NCBI GenBank assembly: GCA_009781755.1
Contig: WQVD01000012.1
Location: 1 to 64,000 of the forward strand
Direction: 5' to 3'
Length of the DNA: 64,000 nucleotides
Source: Defluviitaleaceae bacterium
GTDB taxonomy: Bacteria; Bacillota; Clostridia; Lachnospirales; WQUN01
Shown in pieces: positions 26,486 through 35,486 of this stretch (positions are counted from its first letter, which is position 1; every line of letters begins with the position of its first letter). Both the position numbers and the translations under genes were made by a program. Under the pieces are notes generated by a model. It was not told where the DNA came from. It did no database searches and saw nothing but the letters and a program-made list of their open reading frames with translations.

Positions 26486-26668
26486 ATGATTGAACCTAAA
26501 AAGAAGACTTCCAAGGCACGTCGTGACAAACGCCGCGCCCAAACATGGAAAATCGCCATGCCCAACTTGGTCACTTGCAGCAAGTGCCGCGCACTGATGC
26601 AATCACACCGCGTGTGCAAGGCCTGCGGCTCCTATGACCGCCGCGAAATCTTAAAAACCGCACAATGA
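26486..26668 (+). CDS. rpmF: Ribosomal protein L32
   Basis: A 60-residue basic protein of the large ribosomal subunit. The start MIEPKKKTSKARRDKRRA is typical, and the zinc ribbon is complete (CSKC near residue 31, then CKAC). AAGGAG precedes the start. It heads the rpmF-plsX-acpP-rnc operon and its last codons overlap the plsX start by four bases. A longer in-frame reading upstream lacks a ribosome site. Confidence 0.97.
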   Translation: MIEPKKKTSKARRDKRRAQTWKIAMPNLVTCSKCRALMQSHRVCKACGSYDRREILKTAQ

Positions 26669-27681
26669 TCAAATCCACCATATCGAATGACACGGGCCAC
26701 AACCGGCACAAGTCATTCGATATCGCCGTAGATACCATGGGCGGCGACTTGGGACCCTCTGCTGTTGTAGAGGGTGCTTTTCGTGCAGCGGCAAAATACC
26801 CGCATGTACACATGAAACTCGTGGGCCCGCAAGACATGCTGCAATACGAAATTAAAAAATATCCGCAGCTGAGTAATATATCCATCCTGCACGCCCCCGA
26901 TGTCATCATGCCCAACGAAACGCCAACCATCGCCATCCGCGAGAAGAAAACTTCGTCTATTGTCGTGGGCTTACGCGCAGTCAAGCTGGGCGAGGCACAG
27001 GGTTTTGTATCTGCCGGCTCCACAGGTGCGCTGCTTACCGGTGCCACCGTCATCATCGGCCGCGAAAAAGGCATCGAACGCCCCGCGCTGGGCACGCTAC
27101 TGCCCACGGCTACAGGTTTTACGCTGCTCTTGGACTGCGGTGCCAACATGGATTGCAAGCCGTCCTATTTGGCGCAATTCGGACAAATCGGCGCGGAGTA
27201 CATGCAGCGTGTCATGGGTATCAGTAACCCCCGCGTAGGCCTTATCAACGTAGGTGCCGAGGACGAAAAAGGCAACGAAGCCGCCAAGGAAGCCTTTCCG
27301 CTGCTGGCTGCATCAAACTTAAACTTCATCGGCAACATCGAAGGGCGCGAAATCCTGGCCGACGCGGTAGACGTGGCCGTTTGCGACGGATTCACCGGCA
27401 ACGTCGTGCTCAAATTCGCTGAAGGCTTCGTCAAAACGCTGCTGGGCATGATCAAAACCGAATTGCTGGCCACTACACGCACCAAACTGGGTGCGATGCT
27501 GGCCAAACCCGCATTTGCTAAAATCAAAACACGCATGGACTACCGCGAAATAGGCGGTGCGCCGTTTTTAGGGCTCAAATCGCTGGTAATTAAAGCGCAC
27601 GGCTCGTCCGACGCGCTGGCCATACAAAACGCCATTCGCCAGTGTGTTACATTTGTAGAAAATACAAAATCGGAGGATTAA
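26665..27681 (+). CDS. plsX: Phosphate acyltransferase PlsX
   Basis: A 338-residue soluble enzyme that turns acyl-ACP into acyl-phosphate, the acyl donor for membrane lipid synthesis. The hallmark IAVDTMGGDLGPSAVVEGA begins near residue 19; SAGSTGALLTGA and VAVCDGFTGNVVLK follow as in the family. The N-terminal 17 residues are an unusual extension. An ATGA overlap couples it to rpmF. Confidence 0.96.
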   Translation: MIKSTISNDTGHNRHKSFDIAVDTMGGDLGPSAVVEGAFRAAAKYPHVHMKLVGPQDMLQYEIKKYPQLSNISILHAPDVIMPNETPTIAIREKKTSSIVVGLRAVKLGEAQGFVSAGSTGALLTGATVIIGREKGIERPALGTLLPTATGFTLLLDCGANMDCKPSYLAQFGQIGAEYMQRVMGISNPRVGLINVGAEDEKGNEAAKEAFPLLAASNLNFIGNIEGREILADAVDVAVCDGFTGNVVLKFAEGFVKTLLGMIKTELLATTRTKLGAMLAKPAFAKIKTRMDYREIGGAPFLGLKSLVIKAHGSSDALAIQNAIRQCVTFVENTKSED

Positions 27682-27684
27682 AAT

Positions 27685-27915
27685 ATGGAATTCGAAAAAA
27701 TCAGAGACGTCATCGCCGAGCAAATGAGCATTGACGCTGCATCAATCACCCCGGAAACAACCTTCAAGGACGACCTCAACGCCGATTCCCTCGACCTCTT
27801 CCAAGTCATTACCGAGTTGGAAGAAATCTTTGGCATGGAATTCACCACCGAAGATGCAGAAAATATCAAAACCGTAGGCGACGCCGCCCAATACGTAAAA
27901 AAAGCCCTGCAATAA
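27685..27915 (+). CDS. acpP: Acyl carrier protein
   Basis: A 76-residue acidic helical protein that carries growing fatty acids. The serine of DLNADSLDLFQ receives phosphopantetheine from the AcpS encoded at 53016. It lies three bases after plsX with CGGAGG upstream, and its TAA shares a base with the rnc start. Confidence 0.97.
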   Translation: MEFEKIRDVIAEQMSIDAASITPETTFKDDLNADSLDLFQVITELEEIFGMEFTTEDAENIKTVGDAAQYVKKALQ

Positions 27916-28595
27916 TGCCGTCAATAACACCGGACTTGGGTTATACCTTCCGCAACGCTGCGCTATTACAACAAGCCCTCACCCACAAATCCTATGCCTT
28001 CGAGCACAACCTAAAATCTTCCGCCACCAATGAGCGGCTGGAGTTTTTGGGCGATGCCGTATTGGAATTGTGCATCAGCCAATGGCTTTACGACCGCTTC
28101 CCCACCCTATCTGAAGGCAAACTAACCCAACGCCGCGCCGCATTGGTTTGCGAGGCCAGCCTCGCCGCTATTGCACGCGGTCTTTTTTTGGGCAAAGCCA
28201 TGCGGCTGGGCAACGGAGAAGAAACCAGCGGCGGCCGTGACAAACCTTCCCTGCTGTCCGACGCACTGGAGGCGATCTTGGGTGCAATCTTCCTAGACGG
28301 CGGCATCGACGCTGTACGCCCGCTGGTCGAACGGCTTTTTTCGCCGTACTTGACCCAACCCGCCGCATCTGCCGACTACAAAACCACCCTGCAAGAAATC
28401 CTACAAAAAAACAGCCGCGAAACGGCTGTTTATGAAATCATTGATACAACGGGGCCTTCGCATCAACGCCTATTCGTTGCCCGCGTCAACCACCAAGGCA
28501 AAGCATTGGCCACCGGCGAAGGCGCTAGCAAAAAAGAAGCCGAGCAAAACGCTGCCAAGACCGCGTTAGAAAAAAATTGCAACGTCTTTACTTGA
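27915..28595 (+). CDS. rnc: Ribonuclease III
   Basis: A 226-residue double-strand RNA nuclease that processes rRNA and structured messages. The catalytic signature NERLEFLGDAVLEL lies near residue 37; the second acidic set is in LSDALEAILGAIFLDGG. The C-terminal 70 residues form a dsRNA-binding domain ending GASKKEAEQNAAKTALE. It begins at the acpP stop (TAATG) and its end overlaps the convergent epimerase gene by eight bases. Confidence 0.97.
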   Translation: MPSITPDLGYTFRNAALLQQALTHKSYAFEHNLKSSATNERLEFLGDAVLELCISQWLYDRFPTLSEGKLTQRRAALVCEASLAAIARGLFLGKAMRLGNGEETSGGRDKPSLLSDALEAILGAIFLDGGIDAVRPLVERLFSPYLTQPAASADYKTTLQEILQKNSRETAVYEIIDTTGPSHQRLFVARVNHQGKALATGEGASKKEAEQNAAKTALEKNCNVFT

Positions 28596-29526
28596 GCGTA
28601 AGCAATCCTTCTTCCAAGCCTACAGTCGACTCCCAACCCAATAGCGCCTTGGCGCGGGCATTGGAAATAACCGACCGGCGGATATCGCCCAAGCGCGGCC
28701 CTTCGCGCAGTAGAGGCACATCCTTGCCCAGCACCGCCATCAACCGCTCATAAATATAAGCAATCGGCAATTCCACCCCGGACGAAATATGCACCTCGCA
28801 ATTGGCGGGGTTTTTTGTTGCCAACATATTGGCTGCCACCACATCGCGCACATGCACATAATCGCGCGTACAACCGTCGGGCATGTCGGGATACGCAAAC
28901 AACACAGAGGGCTTGCCCGCTACCGCGTTTTCCACAAAGATAGGAATCACACCGCATTCCCCGGCAGGCACTTGCCGCGGCCCATATACATTGGAATAAC
29001 GCAACGCCGTATACGCGAAGCCAAACAACGCGCTATAAATCGAGAGATAACGCTCGCCGGCATACTTCGTAACCGCATAAGGGGAAAGCAACTGCGGTGC
29101 CCATGTTTCATCGGGGATCGCATCGCCCTGCGGTTCGGCCGCCAATGCACCGCCCGTAGACGCAAAAATAAATTGCTCCACCGTATAATCCTTGCATGCC
29201 ATTAATAAATTAAGCAATCCCAAGCTATTCACTTGCGCATCAAAATGCGGATCCTCCACCGACGCAGGCACGGATTTTTGCGCGGCTTGGTGGTTGATGA
29301 TTTGCGGGGTGTGCTTGGCCATCAATTCATTCACCAACGCACGGTCGCACACGTCACCGTTATGAAAAATAAATTGCGGATGCTTTTCAAACCCAAGCAT
29401 GTTCTCCCGCTTGCCGCAAGAAAAGTTATCCAACCCCACTACGGAATACCCTTCTGCCAAATAAGCCTCAGCCAAATGCGACCCAATAAAACCGGCTACA
29501 CCCGTTAACAATACTGTTTTTTGCAT
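28588..29526 (-). CDS. NAD-dependent sugar epimerase/dehydratase (extended SDR)
   Basis: A 312-residue enzyme of the GalE/WbpP type. The N-terminal Rossmann motif GVAGFIGSHLAEAYLAEG binds NAD; FASTGGALA supplies the catalytic Ser/Thr region and YAVTKYAGE the Tyr-Lys pair. YGPRQ and CTRDYVHVRDV complete the family pattern. It converts one UDP-sugar to another for cell-surface glycans; the exact sugar cannot be read. AAGGAGG precedes the start. Confidence 0.92.
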   Translation of the reverse strand: MQKTVLLTGVAGFIGSHLAEAYLAEGYSVVGLDNFSCGKRENMLGFEKHPQFIFHNGDVCDRALVNELMAKHTPQIINHQAAQKSVPASVEDPHFDAQVNSLGLLNLLMACKDYTVEQFIFASTGGALAAEPQGDAIPDETWAPQLLSPYAVTKYAGERYLSIYSALFGFAYTALRYSNVYGPRQVPAGECGVIPIFVENAVAGKPSVLFAYPDMPDGCTRDYVHVRDVVAANMLATKNPANCEVHISSGVELPIAYIYERLMAVLGKDVPLLREGPRLGDIRRSVISNARAKALLGWESTVGLEEGLLTLK

Positions 29527-29635
29527 GTTGTCCTCCTTATGAAAATGTCATCAAACGCAAGAAACATTATATTTTTTCGTACCCAGCTCTTATCATAACA
29601 AAGCAAAGGTTAATATACCATTCTTTTACACAACA

Positions 29636-29663
29636 AAAAACCGCCGGAAAATTCCCGGCGGCG
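29636..29663 (-). terminator. Terminator of the DUF2922-like gene
   Basis: On the minus strand CCGCCGGG pairs with TCCGGCGG around AATT and is followed by TTTTTTG. It lies just after the stop at 29678. Confidence 0.85.
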
Positions 29664-29677
29664 GCATTGCTTTATAT

Positions 29678-29887
29678 TTATATTAATCGGATCGATTGCA
29701 TTACGCGTTGCTCTGCATGTAAAAAGCGGCGCAACTTTCCCTTTGATATCGGTGTTGCGTCTTCGTTTATCAATTTTTTTGCCAATAAAACAATTTCTTC
29801 ACGCGATAGGGGGGTTTGTACGTCGGTTATTTTTATGCACTTGCGCCCATGTTGCGTCGTCGCGAAGAATAACTTGTATGTTGCCAT
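29678..29887 (-). CDS. Small DUF2922-like protein
   Basis: A 69-residue basic protein. The layout MATYKLFFATTQHGRKCIKI, then TPLSREEIVLLAKKLINED and a short tail, resembles DUF2922, a small clostridial family of unknown role; the match is from memory and weak. AGAGGAT precedes the ATG, and a strong terminator follows. It is the only gene on a transcript that begins at a perfect promoter about 245 bases upstream. Confidence 0.55.
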   Translation of the reverse strand: MATYKLFFATTQHGRKCIKITDVQTPLSREEIVLLAKKLINEDATPISKGKLRRFLHAEQRVMQSIRLI

Positions 29888-29892
29888 TGTGT

Positions 29893-30133
29893 TATCCTCT
29901 TATTTTTCATAAAATTGCCCTGCGCAGGGTCTTTATGCGCCAAAACGTTAGGAAACCTCGAGGTCGAATAGTTCACATTGCCTTGCAAGGTAGGTACCCA
30001 CAATATGCGCTATTCTCTTCCTTAAGATTCGGCTTGTGCACGCGGTTATGCAGTAATTCACGGTGCGTTCCGTTTCGGGTTACCCCTTCCGGCGTTGGCA
30101 TTTAAACCGTTATTAGTGCAATGGATGCGCGCA
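29893..30133 (-). ncRNA. Long structured leader, candidate non-coding RNA
   Basis: The 328-base gap 29888-30215 is mostly this leader. On the minus strand from about 30133 it can form CCG-GAA-GGG-GUAA-CCC-GAAA-CGG (a stem capped by a GNRA-type GUAA loop), a GCAC...GUGC arm, a long arm in which GAAUAG pairs with CUAUUC and CAUAUUG with CAAUGUG, palindromes CCUUGCAAGG and CCUCGAGG, and CCCUGCGCAGGG near its end. No long open frame fills it. It could be a riboswitch-like leader or a processed RNA; the class is not identified. Confidence 0.45.
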
Positions 30134-30139
30134 CGTGTA

Positions 30140-30167
30140 ATTATATCACTTTATTTACACATGTCAA
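30140..30167 (-). promoter_or_regulatory. Perfect-box promoter of the structured leader
   Basis: On the minus strand TTGACA and TATAAT are separated by 16 bases. Such a strong promoter in front of a small gene and a long leader suggests that the RNA itself is abundant. Confidence 0.8.
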
Positions 30168-30215
30168 TTATTTGCGAAACATTTGTTCTCCACTCATCGG
30201 AAAGAGGTGCATTTA

Positions 30216-31439
30216 ATGAACATTGACGCGGTTTGCCCGCCTGGCGTGCATAAAATCATTCTTAGCGGCGCACATAAAAACGAAATTTATTTGAAAACGG
30301 AAATCGAGCGCAAAGGTGATGCATTCACGTTGACCCGCTTTACGGCCAAGCAGGCGTTTCATGAAAACATCGCCCCCGCCGCCGTCAAACCCCGTGTGGC
30401 ACAATTACTAGGCAGCGTGTACAGCCATTACAACGCGTGGGATGGCAAGTTTCAATACGCCGCACGCGTCACCAAGAAGGGCAAATTACTGACCAACCGC
30501 ACCGCCGACACCACCGCACCCAAAACGGACAAACCCAAAAACCGCATCTTTAATGAAGGCGACAATATACCCGCATTGGTGGACGCGGGGATTTTCACAC
30601 ACGAATTGAAAATTGCATCCGCCAAGCGCGACAAATTTATACAAATCAACCGATTTGTGGAATTATTAGCCGACGAAACCCATGGCCTGCCACCCGACAC
30701 AACGGTGAATATCATCGACTTCGGCTGCGGCAAATCGTACTTGACGTTTTTGGTGTACCATTACTTTACGCATGTACGCGGCTTGCTTACCCATATTGCC
30801 GGGCTGGACACGGAGGCCAAACTCGTGCGCCAATGTAGCGACCTGGCAAAAAAATACCGCTACAACCATTTGCAATTTGTCGAAGGTGACATCGGCAAGC
30901 TGGACGCACCGCCGTTGGAAAATTGGGGTACCGCGGATAGCTATAACGTCGTCATCAGCCTGCACGCGTGCAATACGCTCACCGACCATACGCTGTACAA
31001 TGCTGTCCGATGGAAGGCAGATTTAATATGCGCCGTACCCTGCTGCCAACATGAAGCGCGCCAACAAATGCGCACCGCAAATCAAATGAAAAACCAATCC
31101 GATACGGAAAACGATTCGCATCAAGGCTTTCACGCACCCGCTGACGCGATGGATTTATTTTCCCGCTACGGCATCGTGCAGGAGCGCGTGGCTTCGCTGG
31201 CGACCGATGCCATCCGTGCCGCACTGCTAGAGGCCGTAGGTTATCGCGTTGGCATCATCGAACTCACCGACACGGAAAACACCGCCAAGAACCTACTCAT
31301 CCGCGCCGCCAAAACCACCCGACGCGACAACGGCAAACACGCCGCCACTTGCCTGCGCGAAGTCGCTGACCTAACCGCCGCATTAGGCATCTCCCCCACT
31401 TTGTGCAAATTATTAAATGAACACGTTTCCCCTTCGTAA
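30216..31439 (+). CDS. Class I SAM-dependent methyltransferase
   Basis: A 407-residue soluble protein. Residues about 1-130 form an N-terminal domain seen in larger RNA/protein methyltransferases. The SAM-binding motif NIIDFGCGKSYLTFLVYHYF is near residue 170, with GLDTEAKLV as the acidic loop and VISLHACNTLTD and VPCCQHEARQQM after it, as in Methyltransf_32-type proteins. The substrate is unknown. The start at 30216 follows AAAGAGG. It is divergent from the structured leader and its own promoter must lie within 30140-30200. Confidence 0.85.
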   Translation: MNIDAVCPPGVHKIILSGAHKNEIYLKTEIERKGDAFTLTRFTAKQAFHENIAPAAVKPRVAQLLGSVYSHYNAWDGKFQYAARVTKKGKLLTNRTADTTAPKTDKPKNRIFNEGDNIPALVDAGIFTHELKIASAKRDKFIQINRFVELLADETHGLPPDTTVNIIDFGCGKSYLTFLVYHYFTHVRGLLTHIAGLDTEAKLVRQCSDLAKKYRYNHLQFVEGDIGKLDAPPLENWGTADSYNVVISLHACNTLTDHTLYNAVRWKADLICAVPCCQHEARQQMRTANQMKNQSDTENDSHQGFHAPADAMDLFSRYGIVQERVASLATDAIRAALLEAVGYRVGIIELTDTENTAKNLLIRAAKTTRRDNGKHAATCLREVADLTAALGISPTLCKLLNEHVSPS

Positions 31440-31526
31440 AAATATGATAATATGTAGTGCTAGGGCGTGTGCTGTGCAATAAATATAGTACGTGCGCAAC
31501 GAAAATGGATGAAAAGAGGGGATGTT

Positions 31527-32601
31527 ATGTTTAATGAATATATTACAGGAAATTCAACAAATCCACTATTTTTATGCGGCGACTCGCTGAATGTTTTTAA
31601 AAACATTCCCCCAAAATTCCATTGATATGATTATGACAAGTCCCCCATATTGGGGAAAAAGAGAATATGACAATGCAAATGGCATTGGTTTAGAGAGTGA
31701 TTACAAAGAATTCATTGATAATTTATTGAACATTACCTCTGAGTTACAAAGAGTTTTAAAGCCATCGGGCAGTTTTTGGTTGAACATAGGGGATTCATAT
31801 TCATGCAAAAAGCTTCTTGGGATTCCATGGCGTGTTGCGCTGCGCATGTGTGATGATCAAGGTTGGATTTTACGAAATAGCGTTGTGTGGAATAAAGTGA
31901 AAGGTAATCCCGATAATTCCAAAGACAAATTAAGAAATGTCCATGAAGATTTATTCCATTTTGTCAAAACAAAAAAGTATTTTTACGATGTTTCAATGAT
32001 TAGGAAAGAACCTTTGAAAGCAAAAGTTCAAAATGGTGCTGTGATTTCTGCTACTGGAGTTACAGGAGTTAGATATAAAAGGCAAATCGAACTATCAACC
32101 ATACTTTCTGACGAACAAAAGCAAAATGCATATTATGATTTGAACAATATATTGGAGCAAATTAAGGCTGGCGAGATTGCTGATTTTCGCATGGTTATAA
32201 ATGGGCAACAACGAACCACACATTCAAATTCAACCAAGGTGTCTGGAAGGGCAAAAGAGCTTGAAACGAGAGGATATTATTTTATGAAATATCATCCTGA
32301 TGGAGCAAAGATGGGTGATGTTTGGGATATAATCCCAGAAGATACGCACGGCAGAAAGATACACTTCGCCCCCTATCCTGCCAATTTGTGCCGGACGCCA
32401 ATTTTAACAACCTGTCCTCCTAACGGAATTGTTTTAGACCCATTTTGTGGAACTGGAACGATAATGATGGTAGCTTACGAAAATAATCGTAAATCCATAG
32501 GCATCGATATTGCGCAATGTTATTTAGATTATGCAGAAGAAAGGATTGGGTATTATGAGCAAGGTCAAGGAACTCTTCGGTCAATATACAAAGCGCGATG
32601 A
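31527..32601 (+). CDS. Type II DNA methyltransferase, reading frame shifted near 31608-31616
   Basis: An AdoMet-dependent DNA-amino methyltransferase of the TSPPY type. The true start is at 31527, behind AGAGGGG, and gives MFNEYITGNSTNPLFLCGDS, then stops at 31623. The rest continues in the +1 frame (NSIDMIMTSPPYWGKREYD) to 32601, with the SAM motif VLDPFCGTGTIMM near the end. The join expected from the family, GDSLNVFKNIPPNSIDMI, requires one base fewer in the run of five C and four A at 31608-31616. So the gene is broken, phase-variable, frameshift-decoded or misassembled. It is AT-rich like its partner and overlaps it by 47 bases. Confidence 0.85.
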
Positions 32602-33397
32602 TGTTGATTGGGGTACTGTACTTTGTGAGCAATGTTGCCCATATACCGAAAAGAAATGTTTTAAGGTTCGAAAAAGCAATCCCGGCATTTCTATTGATGT
32701 GTGTACTGTCAATTACAGCAAATATAATGAAGTTATGATATGTCCTCATCGCTTATTGGAAAGACGGCAAATATTCACTGACTGCGTTCATCTACTAACG
32801 TTGCATGAACCAGGTAATGAACTGCATTTAATTCCAGAAGTGTCCGTTCCCGGCGGTAGCGTTGATTATTTTTTGATGTCTGTTCGCAATGAAAAAGTGG
32901 TTGATTTTGTTGGTATTGAACTTCAAACGCTTGATACAACGGGTAGTCTGTGGAGCGAGCGAACTTCATTGATCAGAGATGAAGGATTGCCCGTTAATGA
33001 TGAGGATTTACAAAATAAAACATTCGGCATGAATTGGAAAATGTCTGTTAAAACAATTCTTATCCAAATACACCACAAAATAAATACGTTTGAACATTTG
33101 GGTAAGCACTTGGTTCTCGTTGTACAGGAATGTTTCCGCGATTATATGGCGCGTGAATTTAACTTCTCTCATATAAACCAAGCAAAGCAAGGCGACTCAT
33201 TTCATATCCATTCATATAGACTAGATGAGGTGAATAACAATGCCCTTCGCTTGCTATTCAACAACAGAACGAGTACTGATTCAAATGGTATCGCGCTTTG
33301 CTTGGGGCTACAGGCGGAAGCTAAAGTCGAACTCGAAACATTGATAAAACATTTGGAAGCAAAGATTTCTATAAAAACACTTTTCAATCCTATTTGA
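32555..33397 (+). CDS. NotI-like type II restriction endonuclease
   Basis: A 280-residue nuclease. The N-terminal part has a cysteine cluster (CEQCCPYTEKKC, then DVCTVN and MICPHR) like the four-Cys iron site of NotI. The core EVSVPGGSVDYFLMSV...VDFVGIELQTLDTTG supplies the Asp and the ExQ catalytic residues of the NotI-type PD-(D/E)xK fold. The partner methyltransferase overlaps upstream. AAAGGATT precedes the chosen ATG. The recognition site cannot be read from sequence. The pair is AT-rich against its neighbours, which points to horizontal arrival. Confidence 0.8.
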   Translation: MSKVKELFGQYTKRDDVDWGTVLCEQCCPYTEKKCFKVRKSNPGISIDVCTVNYSKYNEVMICPHRLLERRQIFTDCVHLLTLHEPGNELHLIPEVSVPGGSVDYFLMSVRNEKVVDFVGIELQTLDTTGSLWSERTSLIRDEGLPVNDEDLQNKTFGMNWKMSVKTILIQIHHKINTFEHLGKHLVLVVQECFRDYMAREFNFSHINQAKQGDSFHIHSYRLDEVNNNALRLLFNNRTSTDSNGIALCLGLQAEAKVELETLIKHLEAKISIKTLFNPI

Positions 33398-33435
33398 AAA
33401 ACATAACTTCTTTCGTATTTCGGAGCTGATTTCAT

Positions 33436-35484
33436 ATGTCTAGGGCCTTCAACCGTGAAGCCGTATTTGCCGACGAAACGCGGCAGTTTGTTTCCCCATA
33501 CAACCCCCAACCGGGCGATACCGTCCGATTAACCCTACGCACCGCCAAAAATAACGCCGATTCGGTATATTTGCATGCAGCAGGCGCCATCTATGAAATG
33601 ACGCGCGACGATGCATCTACCGACGCGCTGTTTGATTTTTTTCATGCTTCGATTCAAGTAACGGGCGCTACCCGTTATTATTTTGTACTCACGCACGACG
33701 GGCAGACCTTCTTTTATAATAAAGAAGGTCTTGTTGACGTGGCCAACGATTATTACCACTTCCGCCTAGTGCCGGGTATGAACGTGCCCGATTGGGCGCG
33801 GGGCGCGGTGATGTATCAGATTTTTGTGGATCGTTTTTACAACGGCGATCCGTCTAATGATGTGGTGGATCGCGAGTATGAATACTTGGGCGTAACGGCT
33901 AAGTCCTGCCCGTGGGGCGCAGATATTCAAAAGCTGGACGTGTGCAATTTCTACGGCGGCGACTTGCGCGGCGTGATGGAAAAAATGGACTACCTCAAGG
34001 ATTTGGGTATTGAAGTGATTTATTTAAACCCCATTTTCGTGTCGCCCAGCAACCACAAATACGACCCGCAGGATTACGATTACATCGACCCGCACTACGG
34101 CGTCATAACCGAAGACGGCGGTGACACGCTCAAATTTGAACGCGTGCAAAATAAATTCGCCACCAAGTATATTTCGCGCATCACCAGTAAAAAGAATTTG
34201 GAAGCCAGTAACGCGCTGATGGTTGAATTTATCCAGAAAGCGCATTCATTGGGGTTGCGCGTGATTTTGGACGGCGTGTTTAACCACTGCGGTGATTTTA
34301 ATAAGTGGATGGATAAAGCAGCCTTTTATAAAACCGCGGGTTGGCCAGACGGCGCATATAACAGTGCAAGCAGCTCCTACCGCGACTTTTTCTTATGGCA
34401 CAATTCCGATGATGACGCGTGGCCCAAGAACGACAGCTACGACGGGTGGTGGGGTAACACCGCGCAACCCAAACTCAATTTCGAAGATTCACCCGAACTA
34501 TGCGAATATATCTTACAAGTGGCGCGCAAGTGGGTGTCGCCGCCTTACAATGCCGACGGTTGGCGGCTGGATGTAGCCGCCGACTTGGGGCGGTCGCAGG
34601 ATTTTAACCATCAATTTTGGGCACGGTTCCGCACGGCAGTCAAAGAAGCTAACCCCAATGCCATCATCTTAGCGGAGCATTATGCGCATTCCGGTGCGCC
34701 CATACATTGGCTGCAAGGCGACCAATGGGATACGATCATGAACTACGAAGCCTTCATGGAGCCGCTGTCTTGGTTCCTGACCGGCGTCAACAAACACAGC
34801 GAAGAATCGCGACCGTTTCTGAAAAATAACGCGATGGCGTTCGAATGTGCACTGCGCCACCATATGGCGCAATTGCCCATCCATGCGCTGGAGACGGCCA
34901 TGACGCAACTGTCCAACCACGACCATTCGCGCTTCTTGACCCGCACCAACGGCATGGTGGGGCGGCTGCACACCGTAGGCCCCCGCGCCGCCGAGCGCGA
35001 TGTGAACCGCAACATCCTGTTGGAAGCCCTCGTCTTTCAAATGACATGGCCGGGCGCACCCACCGTGTACTACGGCGACGAAGCCGGCGTGATGGGCTGG
35101 ACCGACCCGGACAACCGCCGCTGCTTCCCCTGGGGTGCAGAAGACCCCCTACTCATGGAAGCCCACCGCGAACTCATCGCCCTGCGCAAGCGCTTCCCCA
35201 TGCTACGCCACGGCTCGGTAGCGTTCTTGTGGAACAACGGCGGCTTCATTTCCTACGCACGGTGGGATGATACGCAACGGCTCGTCGTCGCCATCAACAA
35301 CGGCAACAAACCCATTGCCGTGAATATTCCGGTATGGAAAGCGGGTGCAGCCGACGGCTTCATGACGCAAATCCTATCCACGTATGACCACCAAATACAC
35401 CGTCCGTCGTTGTGCCACCCGGTGACCGACGGCCATGTAATCATCACCGTACCCGCACAAGGCACGGTGATATTGGAGGGTTGA
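33436..35484 (+). CDS. GH13 alpha-amylase family enzyme (neopullulanase-like)
   Basis: A 682-residue protein without a signal peptide, so probably cytoplasmic. Residues 1-115 form a CBM34-like N-terminal domain. The GH13 barrel follows: VMYQIFVDRFYNGD, VILDGVFNHCG, the nucleophile in ADGWRLDVAADLG, the acid/base Glu in ILAEHYAHSG and the third acid in LSNHDHSRFL. Neopullulanase and cyclomaltodextrinase cut maltodextrins, pullulan or cyclodextrins. A GGAG site precedes the start. The radical SAM gene begins two bases after its stop. Confidence 0.92.
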   Translation: MSRAFNREAVFADETRQFVSPYNPQPGDTVRLTLRTAKNNADSVYLHAAGAIYEMTRDDASTDALFDFFHASIQVTGATRYYFVLTHDGQTFFYNKEGLVDVANDYYHFRLVPGMNVPDWARGAVMYQIFVDRFYNGDPSNDVVDREYEYLGVTAKSCPWGADIQKLDVCNFYGGDLRGVMEKMDYLKDLGIEVIYLNPIFVSPSNHKYDPQDYDYIDPHYGVITEDGGDTLKFERVQNKFATKYISRITSKKNLEASNALMVEFIQKAHSLGLRVILDGVFNHCGDFNKWMDKAAFYKTAGWPDGAYNSASSSYRDFFLWHNSDDDAWPKNDSYDGWWGNTAQPKLNFEDSPELCEYILQVARKWVSPPYNADGWRLDVAADLGRSQDFNHQFWARFRTAVKEANPNAIILAEHYAHSGAPIHWLQGDQWDTIMNYEAFMEPLSWFLTGVNKHSEESRPFLKNNAMAFECALRHHMAQLPIHALETAMTQLSNHDHSRFLTRTNGMVGRLHTVGPRAAERDVNRNILLEALVFQMTWPGAPTVYYGDEAGVMGWTDPDNRRCFPWGAEDPLLMEAHRELIALRKRFPMLRHGSVAFLWNNGGFISYARWDDTQRLVVAINNGNKPIAVNIPVWKAGAADGFMTQILSTYDHQIHRPSLCHPVTDGHVIITVPAQGTVILEG

Positions 35485-35486
35485 AA

